A stretch of DNA of 64,000 bases from Herbidospora yilanensis (GTDB lineage: Bacteria > Actinomycetota > Actinomycetes > Streptosporangiales > Streptosporangiaceae), in the NCBI RefSeq assembly GCF_001570565.1, contig NZ_BBXE01000020.1:62001-126000 (forward strand), written 5' to 3'. Below the pieces are notes generated by a model. That model did no database searches. It saw only the letters and a list, made by a program, of their open reading frames with translations, and was not told the origin of the DNA. Both the position numbers and the translations under genes were made by a program. This document shows positions 1 to 7,556 of this stretch, piece after piece (the first letter of the stretch is position 1; each line of letters opens with the position of its first letter).

Positions 1-239
1 CCGAACGTTACGATCGGCTTAGACCACCGTCAATTGTCAATGAAAGTTACAGTTTATTCCGGATTTTCGCGAACACCGGAATGCGTGAATTGACGTGGCG
101 AATCCCCGGGATCGGGCGTGACCTGCGCATCTCGACACCGCCGCCGAGAACGCCCGTAGTGGCCCTAAATGAATTGCCCGGGTTCCCCGCCCGATGGAAG
201 TGTCGGCCGGGCCGAGCAATCGTGAGAGGAACCCGCGAC

Positions 240-1718
240 ATGGCCGCTTCCAGCACTCCGTCCACGACCGAACCCGAAGTCCGCACCGCCGCCGGTGTGC
301 TGCGGGGCACCAGGGAGGCGGGCCTGGCCGTGTTCCGCGGTGTCCCGTTCGCCGAACCGCCCGTCGGAGCTCTGCGGTTCCGGGCGCCGCGGCCCGCGCG
401 GAGCTGGGACGGGGTCCGGCCCGCTCTCGAACACGGCCCGCCGCCGCCCCAGTCCGGCGTGCTCGGGGCGTCGGGGAAGGCGGGCGACGACTGGCTGACG
501 CTCAACGTCTGGACCCCCGACCCCGGCGCGGCGCTCCCGGTCATGGTCTGGATCCCCGGCGGGGGTTACGCCATGGGCCACTCCGGCCTGCCCGAATACG
601 ACGCCGGGCACATCGCCTCAACCGGAACGGTCGTCGTCACGATCAACTACCGTCACGGCATCGAGGGCTTCGCGCACATCGACGGAGCTCCGGCCAACCG
701 AGGGCTGCTCGACCAGGTCGCCGCCCTGGAATGGGTCCGGGACGACATCCGGGTCTTCGGCGGCGACCCCGGCCGGGTCACGGTCTTCGGCCAGTCGGCG
801 GGCGGCGGTTCGGTCGCCGCGCTCCTCGCCATGCCCGGAGCCGCCGGCCTCTTCCACCGGGCGATCGCGCAGAGCGTCCCCGGGACGTTCTTCTCCCCCG
901 AGCTCGCCGCCGACATCGCCGCCGCGTTCGCCGCCGAGGCGGGGGTCGAACCCACGGTCGCCGGGATGTCGGAGGTGCCTCCCGGCCTGATGCCCGAGGT
1001 CGGCGACGCGGTGTTCGCCAAGATGGCCGCGTGGCGGGAGCGGTGGGGCGTGATCACCCATCGGCCGATCCCGTTCGCGCCGGTCGTCGACGGCGACGTC
1101 CTGCCCGTCACGCCATGGCAGGCGCTCCAGAGCGGTGCGGCCCGGGACGTCGCGCTGGTCGTCGGCCACACCCGTGACGAGCACCGGCTGTTCAGCCTGA
1201 TCGACGGCACGCTCGGCCAGGTCACCCACGAGCGGGCCGAGGCCGCCCTGCGCGTGCTCGCGCCGGGGTCCTACCGCGAGGCGTTCCCGGCGGCGTCCGA
1301 CGAGGAGGTCTACGAGCTGGTCAACGCCGACTGGTTGTTCCGGATGCCGAGTGTCCGTCTGGCCGAGGCGCAGGTCGCGGGTGGTGGCCGGGCGCATCTG
1401 TTCGAGCTGACCTGGCCCGCCCCGAACTTCGGCGCGTGTCACGGCCTCGACGTGCCGCTCGTCTTCGGCAACCTGACCGGCGGCCAGACCGCCGTGCTGG
1501 TCGGCGAACCGTCACCGGAGGCGGCGGAGTTGTCCGGGCGGATGAGAGGATCGTGGACGGCCTTCGCCGCGCACGGCGACCCGGGCTGGCCCGCCTACAC
1601 GACCGGCGAACGCCTCACCCGGATCTTCGACACCCCCTCGACGGTCGCCCCCTACCCGGAGGAGACCTCGCGGCTGCTCTGGAAAGACCACGCCTTCTCG
1701 GCACTGCCGCTCCTCTAG
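240..1718 (+). CDS. Carboxylesterase type B family protein
   Basis: This 492-residue alpha/beta hydrolase probably hydrolyses carboxylic esters. The nucleophile elbow GQSAGGGS places the catalytic serine near residue 186. The segment HTRDEH fits the acidic residue and CHGLDVPLVFG fits the catalytic histidine of the type B carboxylesterase/cholinesterase family. The N-terminal VRTAAGVLRG and FRGVPFAEPP segments are also typical. I chose the ATG at 240 because AGAGGA lies about 10 bases upstream; the reading frame is open further, from position 81, but that extension has no family resemblance. There is no obvious signal peptide, so it is likely cytoplasmic. A CocE-like hydrolase follows 30 bases downstream on the same strand, suggesting co-transcription. 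Substrate unknown. Confidence 0.85.
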   Translation: MAASSTPSTTEPEVRTAAGVLRGTREAGLAVFRGVPFAEPPVGALRFRAPRPARSWDGVRPALEHGPPPPQSGVLGASGKAGDDWLTLNVWTPDPGAALPVMVWIPGGGYAMGHSGLPEYDAGHIASTGTVVVTINYRHGIEGFAHIDGAPANRGLLDQVAALEWVRDDIRVFGGDPGRVTVFGQSAGGGSVAALLAMPGAAGLFHRAIAQSVPGTFFSPELAADIAAAFAAEAGVEPTVAGMSEVPPGLMPEVGDAVFAKMAAWRERWGVITHRPIPFAPVVDGDVLPVTPWQALQSGAARDVALVVGHTRDEHRLFSLIDGTLGQVTHERAEAALRVLAPGSYREAFPAASDEEVYELVNADWLFRMPSVRLAEAQVAGGGRAHLFELTWPAPNFGACHGLDVPLVFGNLTGGQTAVLVGEPSPEAAELSGRMRGSWTAFAAHGDPGWPAYTTGERLTRIFDTPSTVAPYPEETSRLLWKDHAFSALPLL

Positions 1719-1748
1719 GACAGACTTCGAAGAACACGGGGGTGCCCG

Positions 1749-3311
1749 ATGAAGCTCAGAGTCGAGCGTGACCTGCGCGTGCCGATGCGCGACGGGACCG
1801 TCCTGCTGGCCGACCGGTGGTCGCCGCCGGACGGCGACGGGCTGCCGGTCGTGCTGGTGCGCACGCCCTACGGCCGGCGGCGGGCCGTCCGGCAGATCGT
1901 CGGGCCGCTGGTCGAGGGCGGTTTCCAGGCGGTGGTGCAGAGCACGCGCGGAACGTTCGGGTCGGGCGGCGGGTTCGACCCCCTGCGGCGCGAGCGCGAC
2001 GACGGCCTCGACACGGTCGAGTGGGTCACCGCGCAACCGTGGTTCGGCGAGGCGATGGTCCTGTACGGCATGAGTTACCTCGGATTCGCCCAGTGGGCCG
2101 TGGCCGACGCGCTGCCGCCGCAGGTCAAGGCACTCGTGCCGGGGGTTTCCGAATCGGCGCTCACCCTGGAGTTCCTGCGGGCCGACGGGTTCTCGCTGGA
2201 GACGCCGTTCTCGTGGGGCGTCATGGTCGGCGTACAGGAACGGCCGTTCTTCCTGCTGCGGATGCTGCTCGGCGGCCGACGACTCCAGCGGGCCCTGCGC
2301 ACCCTGCCCCTGAACCGCGCCGACACCGCCGCGCTGGGGCGGCGCAGCGACTACATCCAGGACATCCTGCGGCACGACACCGGCAGCCCGTTCTGGCGGG
2401 AAGCCGACCACCGGCACCGGGTGGGCGGCGTCCGGGTGCCGGTGAGCCTGGTCGGCGGCTGGTTCGACATCTTCCTCCCCGGCCAGCTCCGCGACTTCCA
2501 GGCGTCGCCGGACGCGCGCCTCACGGTCGGCCCGTGGACCCACGTCTCCCCCGGGGTCATGGACGCCCAGGTCGCCGAGGCCCTGGAGTTCGCCCTGCCG
2601 CTGGCCCGGGGCGGGACGCCGGCGGAGCGCGCGCCGGTCCGCCTGTACGTCATGGGCGAGGAGAAGTGGCGCGACTTCCCGTCGTGGCCGCCGCCCGGCT
2701 ACCCGGCCCGGCGCTTCCACCTCCACCCCGGCGGCGTGCTCGCGACCGGCACGCCGGACGAGTCGGAGCCGAGCCGCTTCCGCTACGACCCCGCCGACCC
2801 CACCCCCGCCGTGGGCGGCGTCCGGATGGCCTTCGGCGTGGCGGCGGGCCCCGTCGACAACACCGCCCTCGAAAGCCGGGCCGACGTCCTCACCTTCACC
2901 ACGCCCCCGCTGGAGGAGGCCGTCGAGGTCGTCGGCGAGGTGCGGGCCGAGGTCTTCTTCCGCTCCAGCCTGCCGCACGCCGACGTGTTCGTCCGGCTGT
3001 GCGACGTCGGTCCCGACGGCCGTTCGACCAACGTGTGCGACGGCCTGACCGGCGTCGCAGGGGCCGACGAGGTCACGGCCGTCGACGTGCGCCTCTGGCC
3101 GACCGCCCACGTGTTCGGGCCGGGCCACCGCATCCGCGTCCAGGTCTCCAGCGGGGCGTTCCCCCGCTACAACCGCAACCCCGGCACCGGCGAACCGCGC
3201 GCCACCGCCACCACGCTGCGCGTCGCCGACCAGGAGGTGTTCCACGACCCGGGCCGTCCGTCGGCCCTCGTCCTGCCGGTCCGGGCCGCCGGTCCTACGC
3301 TGGAAAGATGA
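1749..3311 (+). CDS. CocE/NonD family serine hydrolase
   Basis: This 520-residue protein belongs to the CocE/X-Pro dipeptidyl-peptidase S15 family, which cleaves esters, amides or acyl-proline bonds. The N-terminus contains MRDGTVLLADRW and VLVRTPYG, both characteristic. The GMSYLGF motif supplies the GxSYxG nucleophile elbow around residue 100. The C-terminal third (about 370-520) is the jelly-roll domain, with FRSSLPHADVFVRLCDV and the closing segments around GHRIRVQVSS. GGGGG lies just upstream of the ATG at 1749. The stop codon overlaps the next start as ATGA (3308-3311), so translation is probably coupled. Physiological substrate cannot be read from the sequence. Confidence 0.88.
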   Translation: MKLRVERDLRVPMRDGTVLLADRWSPPDGDGLPVVLVRTPYGRRRAVRQIVGPLVEGGFQAVVQSTRGTFGSGGGFDPLRRERDDGLDTVEWVTAQPWFGEAMVLYGMSYLGFAQWAVADALPPQVKALVPGVSESALTLEFLRADGFSLETPFSWGVMVGVQERPFFLLRMLLGGRRLQRALRTLPLNRADTAALGRRSDYIQDILRHDTGSPFWREADHRHRVGGVRVPVSLVGGWFDIFLPGQLRDFQASPDARLTVGPWTHVSPGVMDAQVAEALEFALPLARGGTPAERAPVRLYVMGEEKWRDFPSWPPPGYPARRFHLHPGGVLATGTPDESEPSRFRYDPADPTPAVGGVRMAFGVAAGPVDNTALESRADVLTFTTPPLEEAVEVVGEVRAEVFFRSSLPHADVFVRLCDVGPDGRSTNVCDGLTGVAGADEVTAVDVRLWPTAHVFGPGHRIRVQVSSGAFPRYNRNPGTGEPRATATTLRVADQEVFHDPGRPSALVLPVRAAGPTLER

Positions 3312-4123
3312 CGATCTTCGGGGACCCGATCGACGTGCGCCGCCTCTTTCCCGCCGAGCGGCGGGCCCTGCTGGAGGTGCTCGACGGGCTCTCGCCGGAC
3401 GACTGGACCCGGCCGACCGTCTGCCCCGGCTGGGACGTCCACGACGTCGCCGCCCACCTCCTCCACGACTACGCCCGGCGGTTGTCCGGCAGCCGTGACG
3501 GGCATCGGGGCGACGGCTTCCGCGACGGCGAGACGCTGCCCGTGTTCCTCGCGCGGGTCAACGACGAGTTCGTGCGGGCGGCGCGGGCCTTCTCCCCGGC
3601 GGTCCTGCTCGACCAGATCCGGCATCTGGGCGTCCAACTGGACGCGTACTGGGGGGCCACGGACCTCGACGGCCCCGCCGACCTGGACGTCTCGTGGGCG
3701 GCGACCGACGTGCCGAGCCCGGCGTGGCTCGACGTGGCGCGGGAGTACACCGAGTGCTGGGTGCACCAGCAGCAGATCCGTGACGCGGTGTCCCGCCCGG
3801 GTGCGCTCGGCGACGACCTCGCCGGTCCGGTCGCCGACACGTTCGCGCGGGCGCTGCCGTTCGCGCTGCGGGGCCTGGCACGCGACGAGGGCACGTCCGT
3901 CGTGCTGAAGGTGGACGGGCGCGAGTGGTCGGCGGTGTGGCGGGCGGGCCGGTGGCGTATGGGCGCCGGGGATCCGGCCGCCGAGGTGGCCATGGACTTC
4001 GACACGTTCTGGCGGCTGGGCGGCAGGGGGATCACCGTCGAGGAGGGCCGCCGGAGGGCCGTGGTGAGCGGCGACCCGGAGCTGACGCGGGCGGCCACCA
4101 CACTGCTGGCCGTGGTGGCCTGA
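3308..4123 (+). CDS. Maleylpyruvate isomerase N-terminal (DinB-like) family protein
   Basis: The 271-residue product matches the actinobacterial family with a mycothiol-dependent maleylpyruvate isomerase N-terminal domain. This is a four-helix DinB-like fold that usually binds a metal through three histidines. Histidines suited to that role are in CPGWDVHDVAAHL (about residues 40-52) and ECWVHQQQIRD (about 155). The C-terminal part (about 190-271) looks like the small SCP2-like domain often found in this family. The start overlaps the preceding stop by four bases (ATGA), so it belongs to the same operon as the CocE-like hydrolase. Many members of this family have unknown substrates, so a thiol-dependent isomerase or transferase role is only a possibility. 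Confidence 0.8.
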   Translation: MTIFGDPIDVRRLFPAERRALLEVLDGLSPDDWTRPTVCPGWDVHDVAAHLLHDYARRLSGSRDGHRGDGFRDGETLPVFLARVNDEFVRAARAFSPAVLLDQIRHLGVQLDAYWGATDLDGPADLDVSWAATDVPSPAWLDVAREYTECWVHQQQIRDAVSRPGALGDDLAGPVADTFARALPFALRGLARDEGTSVVLKVDGREWSAVWRAGRWRMGAGDPAAEVAMDFDTFWRLGGRGITVEEGRRRAVVSGDPELTRAATTLLAVVA

Positions 4124-4126
4124 CGG

Positions 4127-4312
4127 TCAGGAGGCGGGGCCGACGTCGGGATCGGGTTCGGGCATGTCGGATTCTTCGAAGTCCACCACGTCGTCGGCCT
4201 CCTCCAGCGGCTCAGGGTCGCGGGGGACGGGGTGGTCGGGGGTCTCGGTCTCGGCGCCCGACCGTTGGGCGACGATCTGGCTCTCGCCGTCTATGCCACG
4301 GTTTTCGACCAT
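4127..4312 (-). CDS. Small acidic hypothetical protein
   Basis: This is a 61-residue open frame converging on the preceding gene with only three bases between the two stops. The product is rich in Glu, Asp and Pro (for example EEADDVVDFEESDMPEPDPD), has no hydrophobic segment and is probably disordered. The ATG at 4312 has no strong ribosome binding site. No family is recognised. The frame lies in a gap that otherwise holds nothing, which favours it being real, but a composition artefact is possible. Confidence 0.4.
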   Translation of the reverse strand: MVENRGIDGESQIVAQRSGAETETPDHPVPRDPEPLEEADDVVDFEESDMPEPDPDVGPAS

Positions 4313-4440
4313 GGGTGACCCGTGCCCGGCACACCGGGTCGTACACGTGAAGGGGGCCGGGCGGTCAGACGGCCGGGATGTTGTGACACGGGCTCAGAGG
4401 ATCATGCACCCCCGGGCCGGATAACGGCTCGATGCCGATC

Positions 4441-4475
4441 CTTTCAACATTCTGTTGACAACATTTCGTTGAAAG
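4441..4475. promoter_or_regulatory. 35-bp compound palindrome over promoter of small HTH gene
   Basis: The outer arms CTTTCAAC (4441-4448) and GTTGAAAG (4468-4475) are exact inverted repeats, and TGTTG-A-CAACA (4453-4463) is a second palindrome centred on the same axis. The left half also contains the palindrome TCAACA-TTC-TGTTGA (4445-4458). TTGACA at 4455-4460 is a consensus -35, with CATGAT at 4479-4484 as a possible -10 after 18 bases. The arrangement suggests an autoregulatory operator that blocks the promoter. Confidence 0.6.
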
Positions 4476-4491
4476 CGCCATGATGGCGGGC

Positions 4492-4851
4492 GTGTACGCA
4501 TCACTGACCCACATCGCCACCCGCCACGCCACGACCGAGACCCAGCGCTCCCGCCAGGTCCACCCGACGGTGCTCGGCGCCCACGAGGCGGTCCGCCTCG
4601 TCACCATGCTGGCCGCCGGCTCCGCCGCCCCCGACCCCGGCGAACCGGAGGTCGACGCCTCCGACCTGACCGCGGCCCTGACGCTGATGCCCCTGGTCAG
4701 AGGCGAGATCGACCAACTGGAGGCGAGCCTGCTGCTGATCGCCCGGGGGCGCGGGCTGACGTGGCAGGAGATCGCGAACGCCCTGGGCCTCGGCTCGCCC
4801 CAGGCAGCCAAACAGCGCTACGAACGCCTGGCCGGCCGCGTCGCTACCTGA
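4492..4851 (+). CDS. Small helix-turn-helix DNA-binding protein
   Basis: The frame gives a 119-residue protein from a GTG at 4492, or 123 residues from an ATG at 4480. The C-terminus reads RGRGLTWQEIANALGLGS followed by PQAAKQRYERL, a helix-turn-helix of the kind found in small actinobacterial regulators. The middle (ASDLTAALTLMPLVRGEIDQLE) is helical. I prefer GTG 4492: a -35 at 4455 and a -10-like CATGAT at 4479 would start the transcript about there, making it leaderless, and the ATGs at 4480 and 4483 overlap that -10. With an ordinary promoter further upstream, ATG 4483 behind GAAAG is the alternative. The gene lies directly under a large palindrome. Its 3' end overlaps the convergent HEAT-repeat gene by eight bases. 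Confidence 0.75.
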   Translation: MYASLTHIATRHATTETQRSRQVHPTVLGAHEAVRLVTMLAAGSAAPDPGEPEVDASDLTAALTLMPLVRGEIDQLEASLLLIARGRGLTWQEIANALGLGSPQAAKQRYERLAGRVAT

Positions 4852-6106
4852 GCACCCATTCCACCCGCGCCCGCAACTTCTCCGGCGCCTTCGGGAGGAG
4901 CCCGGCCAGTTCCTCCCGCAAGGCCTCGTCGGGGCACGACCGGTGGAGCGCGACCGGCACCCGGTCACACCACACCCGCAGGTCCGTCGACGCGACGGCC
5001 GCCAGGTCGGGGTCGTCGAGCAGCAGCAGGTCTGCCTTCAGCCGCGTCCACGGATCGGCGGCGACCAGCAGGCGATGCCCGGCCCGCCGCACGTGCGGCG
5101 GATTGGCCCGATCGAGCAGCCCGAAATCCGGCGCGGCCCCGGCGTCCCGCAGGCTCTTGGCCACCTCCCGAACCACCCGCGCCGACGGGTCGCGGACCAG
5201 CGGGGCCACGTCGTCATGCCGTCCCCACACCCGCAGGGCGGTGACCGCGGCGGCCCGTACCCGCGCCCGCGTATCCCGCAGGAACGGGACGACCCGATCG
5301 GCGTCGGCGGGCCCGCCGCTCTCCCCCAGCCCCAGGAGCGAGACGGCACTCCCCAGACCGGCGCGATACCAGGGCGCGGGGTCGCCCCCCGCCCGCCTGA
5401 CGAGTCCCTGGGCCGTCAGACGAACGACCTTCGAGCGGTCGCCGAGGAACTCGCCGCCCCGATGCGGAGCCAAGACCAGCGCACGGGCTCTGACCTGGGC
5501 GAACGGCGACCGGAGGAACGGCTCCGGGTCGCTCCGCTCGATCAGGTACATCGCCGCACGGAGCAGCGCACCCGGCGCGGTCATCCGCTCGTGCAGACCG
5601 CGCACGGCCTCGACGTCGTCCCGCCGGATCAGTTCCTCGACGACGAGACGCATCGTCGGCCCGTCGAAGTCGGCGTGCGCGTCGAGGGCGATCACCGGGC
5701 GGAGCAGGTCGAGCAGGCCCGGCCCGCCGATCCTGCCGCGCAGCCGCATGGCGGTCGGGATCATGAGCCGCGCCGCCTCGGGCCGCGTCGCGACGTTGAC
5801 GAGGATGTGCCGGGCGTACTCGCGCACCGGCCCGGCCCAGTCGAGGGCCCGGATGACGAGCAGCGGCCACAACACCGGGTGGCGCGCGAGCTGCGGGATC
5901 GCCCGCTCCCGGAACTCTCCCCGGCTGCTGCACGCCATCAGCAGCACGTGGACCGGCCGCCGCATCAGCGTGACGTCCCGCGGCGCCTGGAGGTAGTGGC
6001 CGGAGCGGATCGACTCGTCCAAGGCGATCCACGTGCCGGGGGTCAGCTCCCAGAGCCGGCTCTCCGGGACGGCGCCGTCGAACAGGTCGTACACGCTGAT
6101 CTGCAT
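4844..6106 (-). CDS. HEAT-repeat protein of unknown function
   Basis: The 420-residue product is a soluble all-helical repeat protein. Short helix pairs recur with the HEAT/PBS-lyase spacing, for example ADRVVPFLRDTRARVRAAAV, HDDVAPLVRDPSARVVREV and NPPHVRRAGHRLLVAADP in the C-terminal half. Such repeats normally act as protein-binding scaffolds. The N-terminus (MQISVYDLFDGAVPESRLWE) lacks a signal peptide. The ATG at 6106 has a GGAG about 13 bases upstream. It converges on the small HTH gene with an 8-base overlap of coding ends. No enzymatic motif is visible and the partner is unknown. Confidence 0.75.
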   Translation of the reverse strand: MQISVYDLFDGAVPESRLWELTPGTWIALDESIRSGHYLQAPRDVTLMRRPVHVLLMACSSRGEFRERAIPQLARHPVLWPLLVIRALDWAGPVREYARHILVNVATRPEAARLMIPTAMRLRGRIGGPGLLDLLRPVIALDAHADFDGPTMRLVVEELIRRDDVEAVRGLHERMTAPGALLRAAMYLIERSDPEPFLRSPFAQVRARALVLAPHRGGEFLGDRSKVVRLTAQGLVRRAGGDPAPWYRAGLGSAVSLLGLGESGGPADADRVVPFLRDTRARVRAAAVTALRVWGRHDDVAPLVRDPSARVVREVAKSLRDAGAAPDFGLLDRANPPHVRRAGHRLLVAADPWTRLKADLLLLDDPDLAAVASTDLRVWCDRVPVALHRSCPDEALREELAGLLPKAPEKLRARVEWVLR

Positions 6107-6236
6107 ACGAGATGGTCGCAGCTCCGGCAGCGGCCATTCGACCCGTTCAGTGACGCATCAGCCGGACTGCCCGTCGCTGCGGATGGTCAGCGCCCAGCCC
6201 TCACCAGGCGACTGCCGCACCCCATCCTCGACCGCG

Positions 6237-7454
6237 TCAGCGGACCGCCAGGCCGGTGACCGCCCGGGAGATGATCAGTCGCTGGATCTCCGACGTGCCC
6301 TCGAAGATGGTGAAGATCTTCGCGTCGCGGTGGAAGCGCTCCACCGGGTGGTCGCGCGTGTAGCCCGCCCCGCCCAGCACCTGGATCGCCTGCTCCGTCA
6401 CCCACACCGCCGTCTCCCCCGCCACCAGCTTCGACATCGACCCCTCGGCCTGGGAGAACCCGGCCCCCTGACGCCCCATCCAGGCCGCCTTCCATGTCAG
6501 CAGCCGCGCCACCTCGATCCGGGTCGCCATGTCGGCCAGCAGGAAGGCGATGGCCTGGTTCTCGCCGATGGCCCGCCCGAACTGCCGCCGCTCCCCCGCG
6601 TAGTCCCGCGCGTACTCGAACGCCGCTCGCGCGATCCCCACCGCCATCGACGCCACGACGGGGCGGGTCGCCTCGAAGGTCCGCAGCGCGGCCTGCCCGC
6701 CCGACTTCTGCCCGGACCGCGCCCGCGCCAGCCGCTCCTCCATCTTCTCCACCCCGCCCAGCAGGCACGAGGCCGGCAGCACCACGTCGTCCAGGACCAC
6801 CTCGGCGGTGTGGGAGGCCCGGATGCCGTGCTTGCGGAACTTCTGGCCCTGGGAGAAGCCCGGGGTGCCGGGCGGGACGACGAACGTCACCTGCCCGCGC
6901 GCGCCCAGCGACGGGTCGACGGTCGCCACGACGATGTGGACGGCGGCGATGCCGCCGTTCGACACCCAGGTCTTGGTCCCGTTCAGGCGGAAGTCGCCGG
7001 AGGGCAACCGGGTGGCATGCGTCCTGATGGCGCCCACGTCGGAGCCCGCGTCGGGCTCCGAGGCGCAGAAGGCGCCCACCGCCACGTCGTCTGGTGTGCC
7101 GAACATGACCGGCAACCACGTGCCCACCTGTTCGTCGGTCCCGTTGGCCGACAACGCGGCGGCGGCCAGGCCCGTCGCGGTCAGTGACAGGCCGATGCCG
7201 GCGTCGCCCCAGAACAGTTCCTCGAAGGCGACCGGCAACCCGAGGCCGCTGCTCTCGAACCACTGCGTGGCGAAGAAGTCCATCGAATAGAGGCCGATCT
7301 TGGCCGCCTCCTGGAGCACCGGCCACGGGGTCTCCTCGCGGTCGTCCCACAGGGCGCCGGCGGGGCGGACGACGTCTCGGGCGAACGCGTGCACCCACTC
7401 GCGGACCTCACGGACGTCGTCGGGCAATTCCGGGTTGAAGGTCGTCACCGCCAC
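6237..7454 (-). CDS. Acyl-CoA dehydrogenase
   Basis: This 405-residue flavoprotein catalyses alpha,beta-dehydrogenation of acyl-CoA esters, passing electrons to ETF. Family marks are [13 protein letters not shown] (substrate/FAD loop), GTKTWVSNG, the [15 protein letters not shown] region, and [21 protein letters not shown] in the C-terminal helical domain. The C-terminal [15 protein letters not shown] carries the usual catalytic-glutamate position (about residue 385). Length is normal. The start is GTG at 7454, with a second in-frame GTG two codons later. It stands alone and reads away from the secreted protein gene at 7557. Chain-length preference cannot be judged by eye. Confidence 0.92.
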   Translation of the reverse strand: MAVTTFNPELPDDVREVREWVHAFARDVVRPAGALWDDREETPWPVLQEAAKIGLYSMDFFATQWFESSGLGLPVAFEELFWGDAGIGLSLTATGLAAAALSANGTDEQVGTWLPVMFGTPDDVAVGAFCASEPDAGSDVGAIRTHATRLPSGDFRLNGTKTWVSNGGIAAVHIVVATVDPSLGARGQVTFVVPPGTPGFSQGQKFRKHGIRASHTAEVVLDDVVLPASCLLGGVEKMEERLARARSGQKSGGQAALRTFEATRPVVASMAVGIARAAFEYARDYAGERRQFGRAIGENQAIAFLLADMATRIEVARLLTWKAAWMGRQGAGFSQAEGSMSKLVAGETAVWVTEQAIQVLGGAGYTRDHPVERFHRDAKIFTIFEGTSEIQRLIISRAVTGLAVR

Positions 7455-7556
7455 AGGCTACCCCTTGACGTTCATGTTCCCGTTAAGTTAAATCAAGGAT
7501 CGAAATAAGGCATTGAGAAAGACCCTTCACACCCCCCTTCACTGTGGAGAACACGC

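Noticed and set aside
1-239. A gene or leader before the first carboxylesterase
   Set aside because: The esterase frame opens at 81, but the translated part before ATG 240 shows no domain, and no convincing promoter or other gene could be supported.
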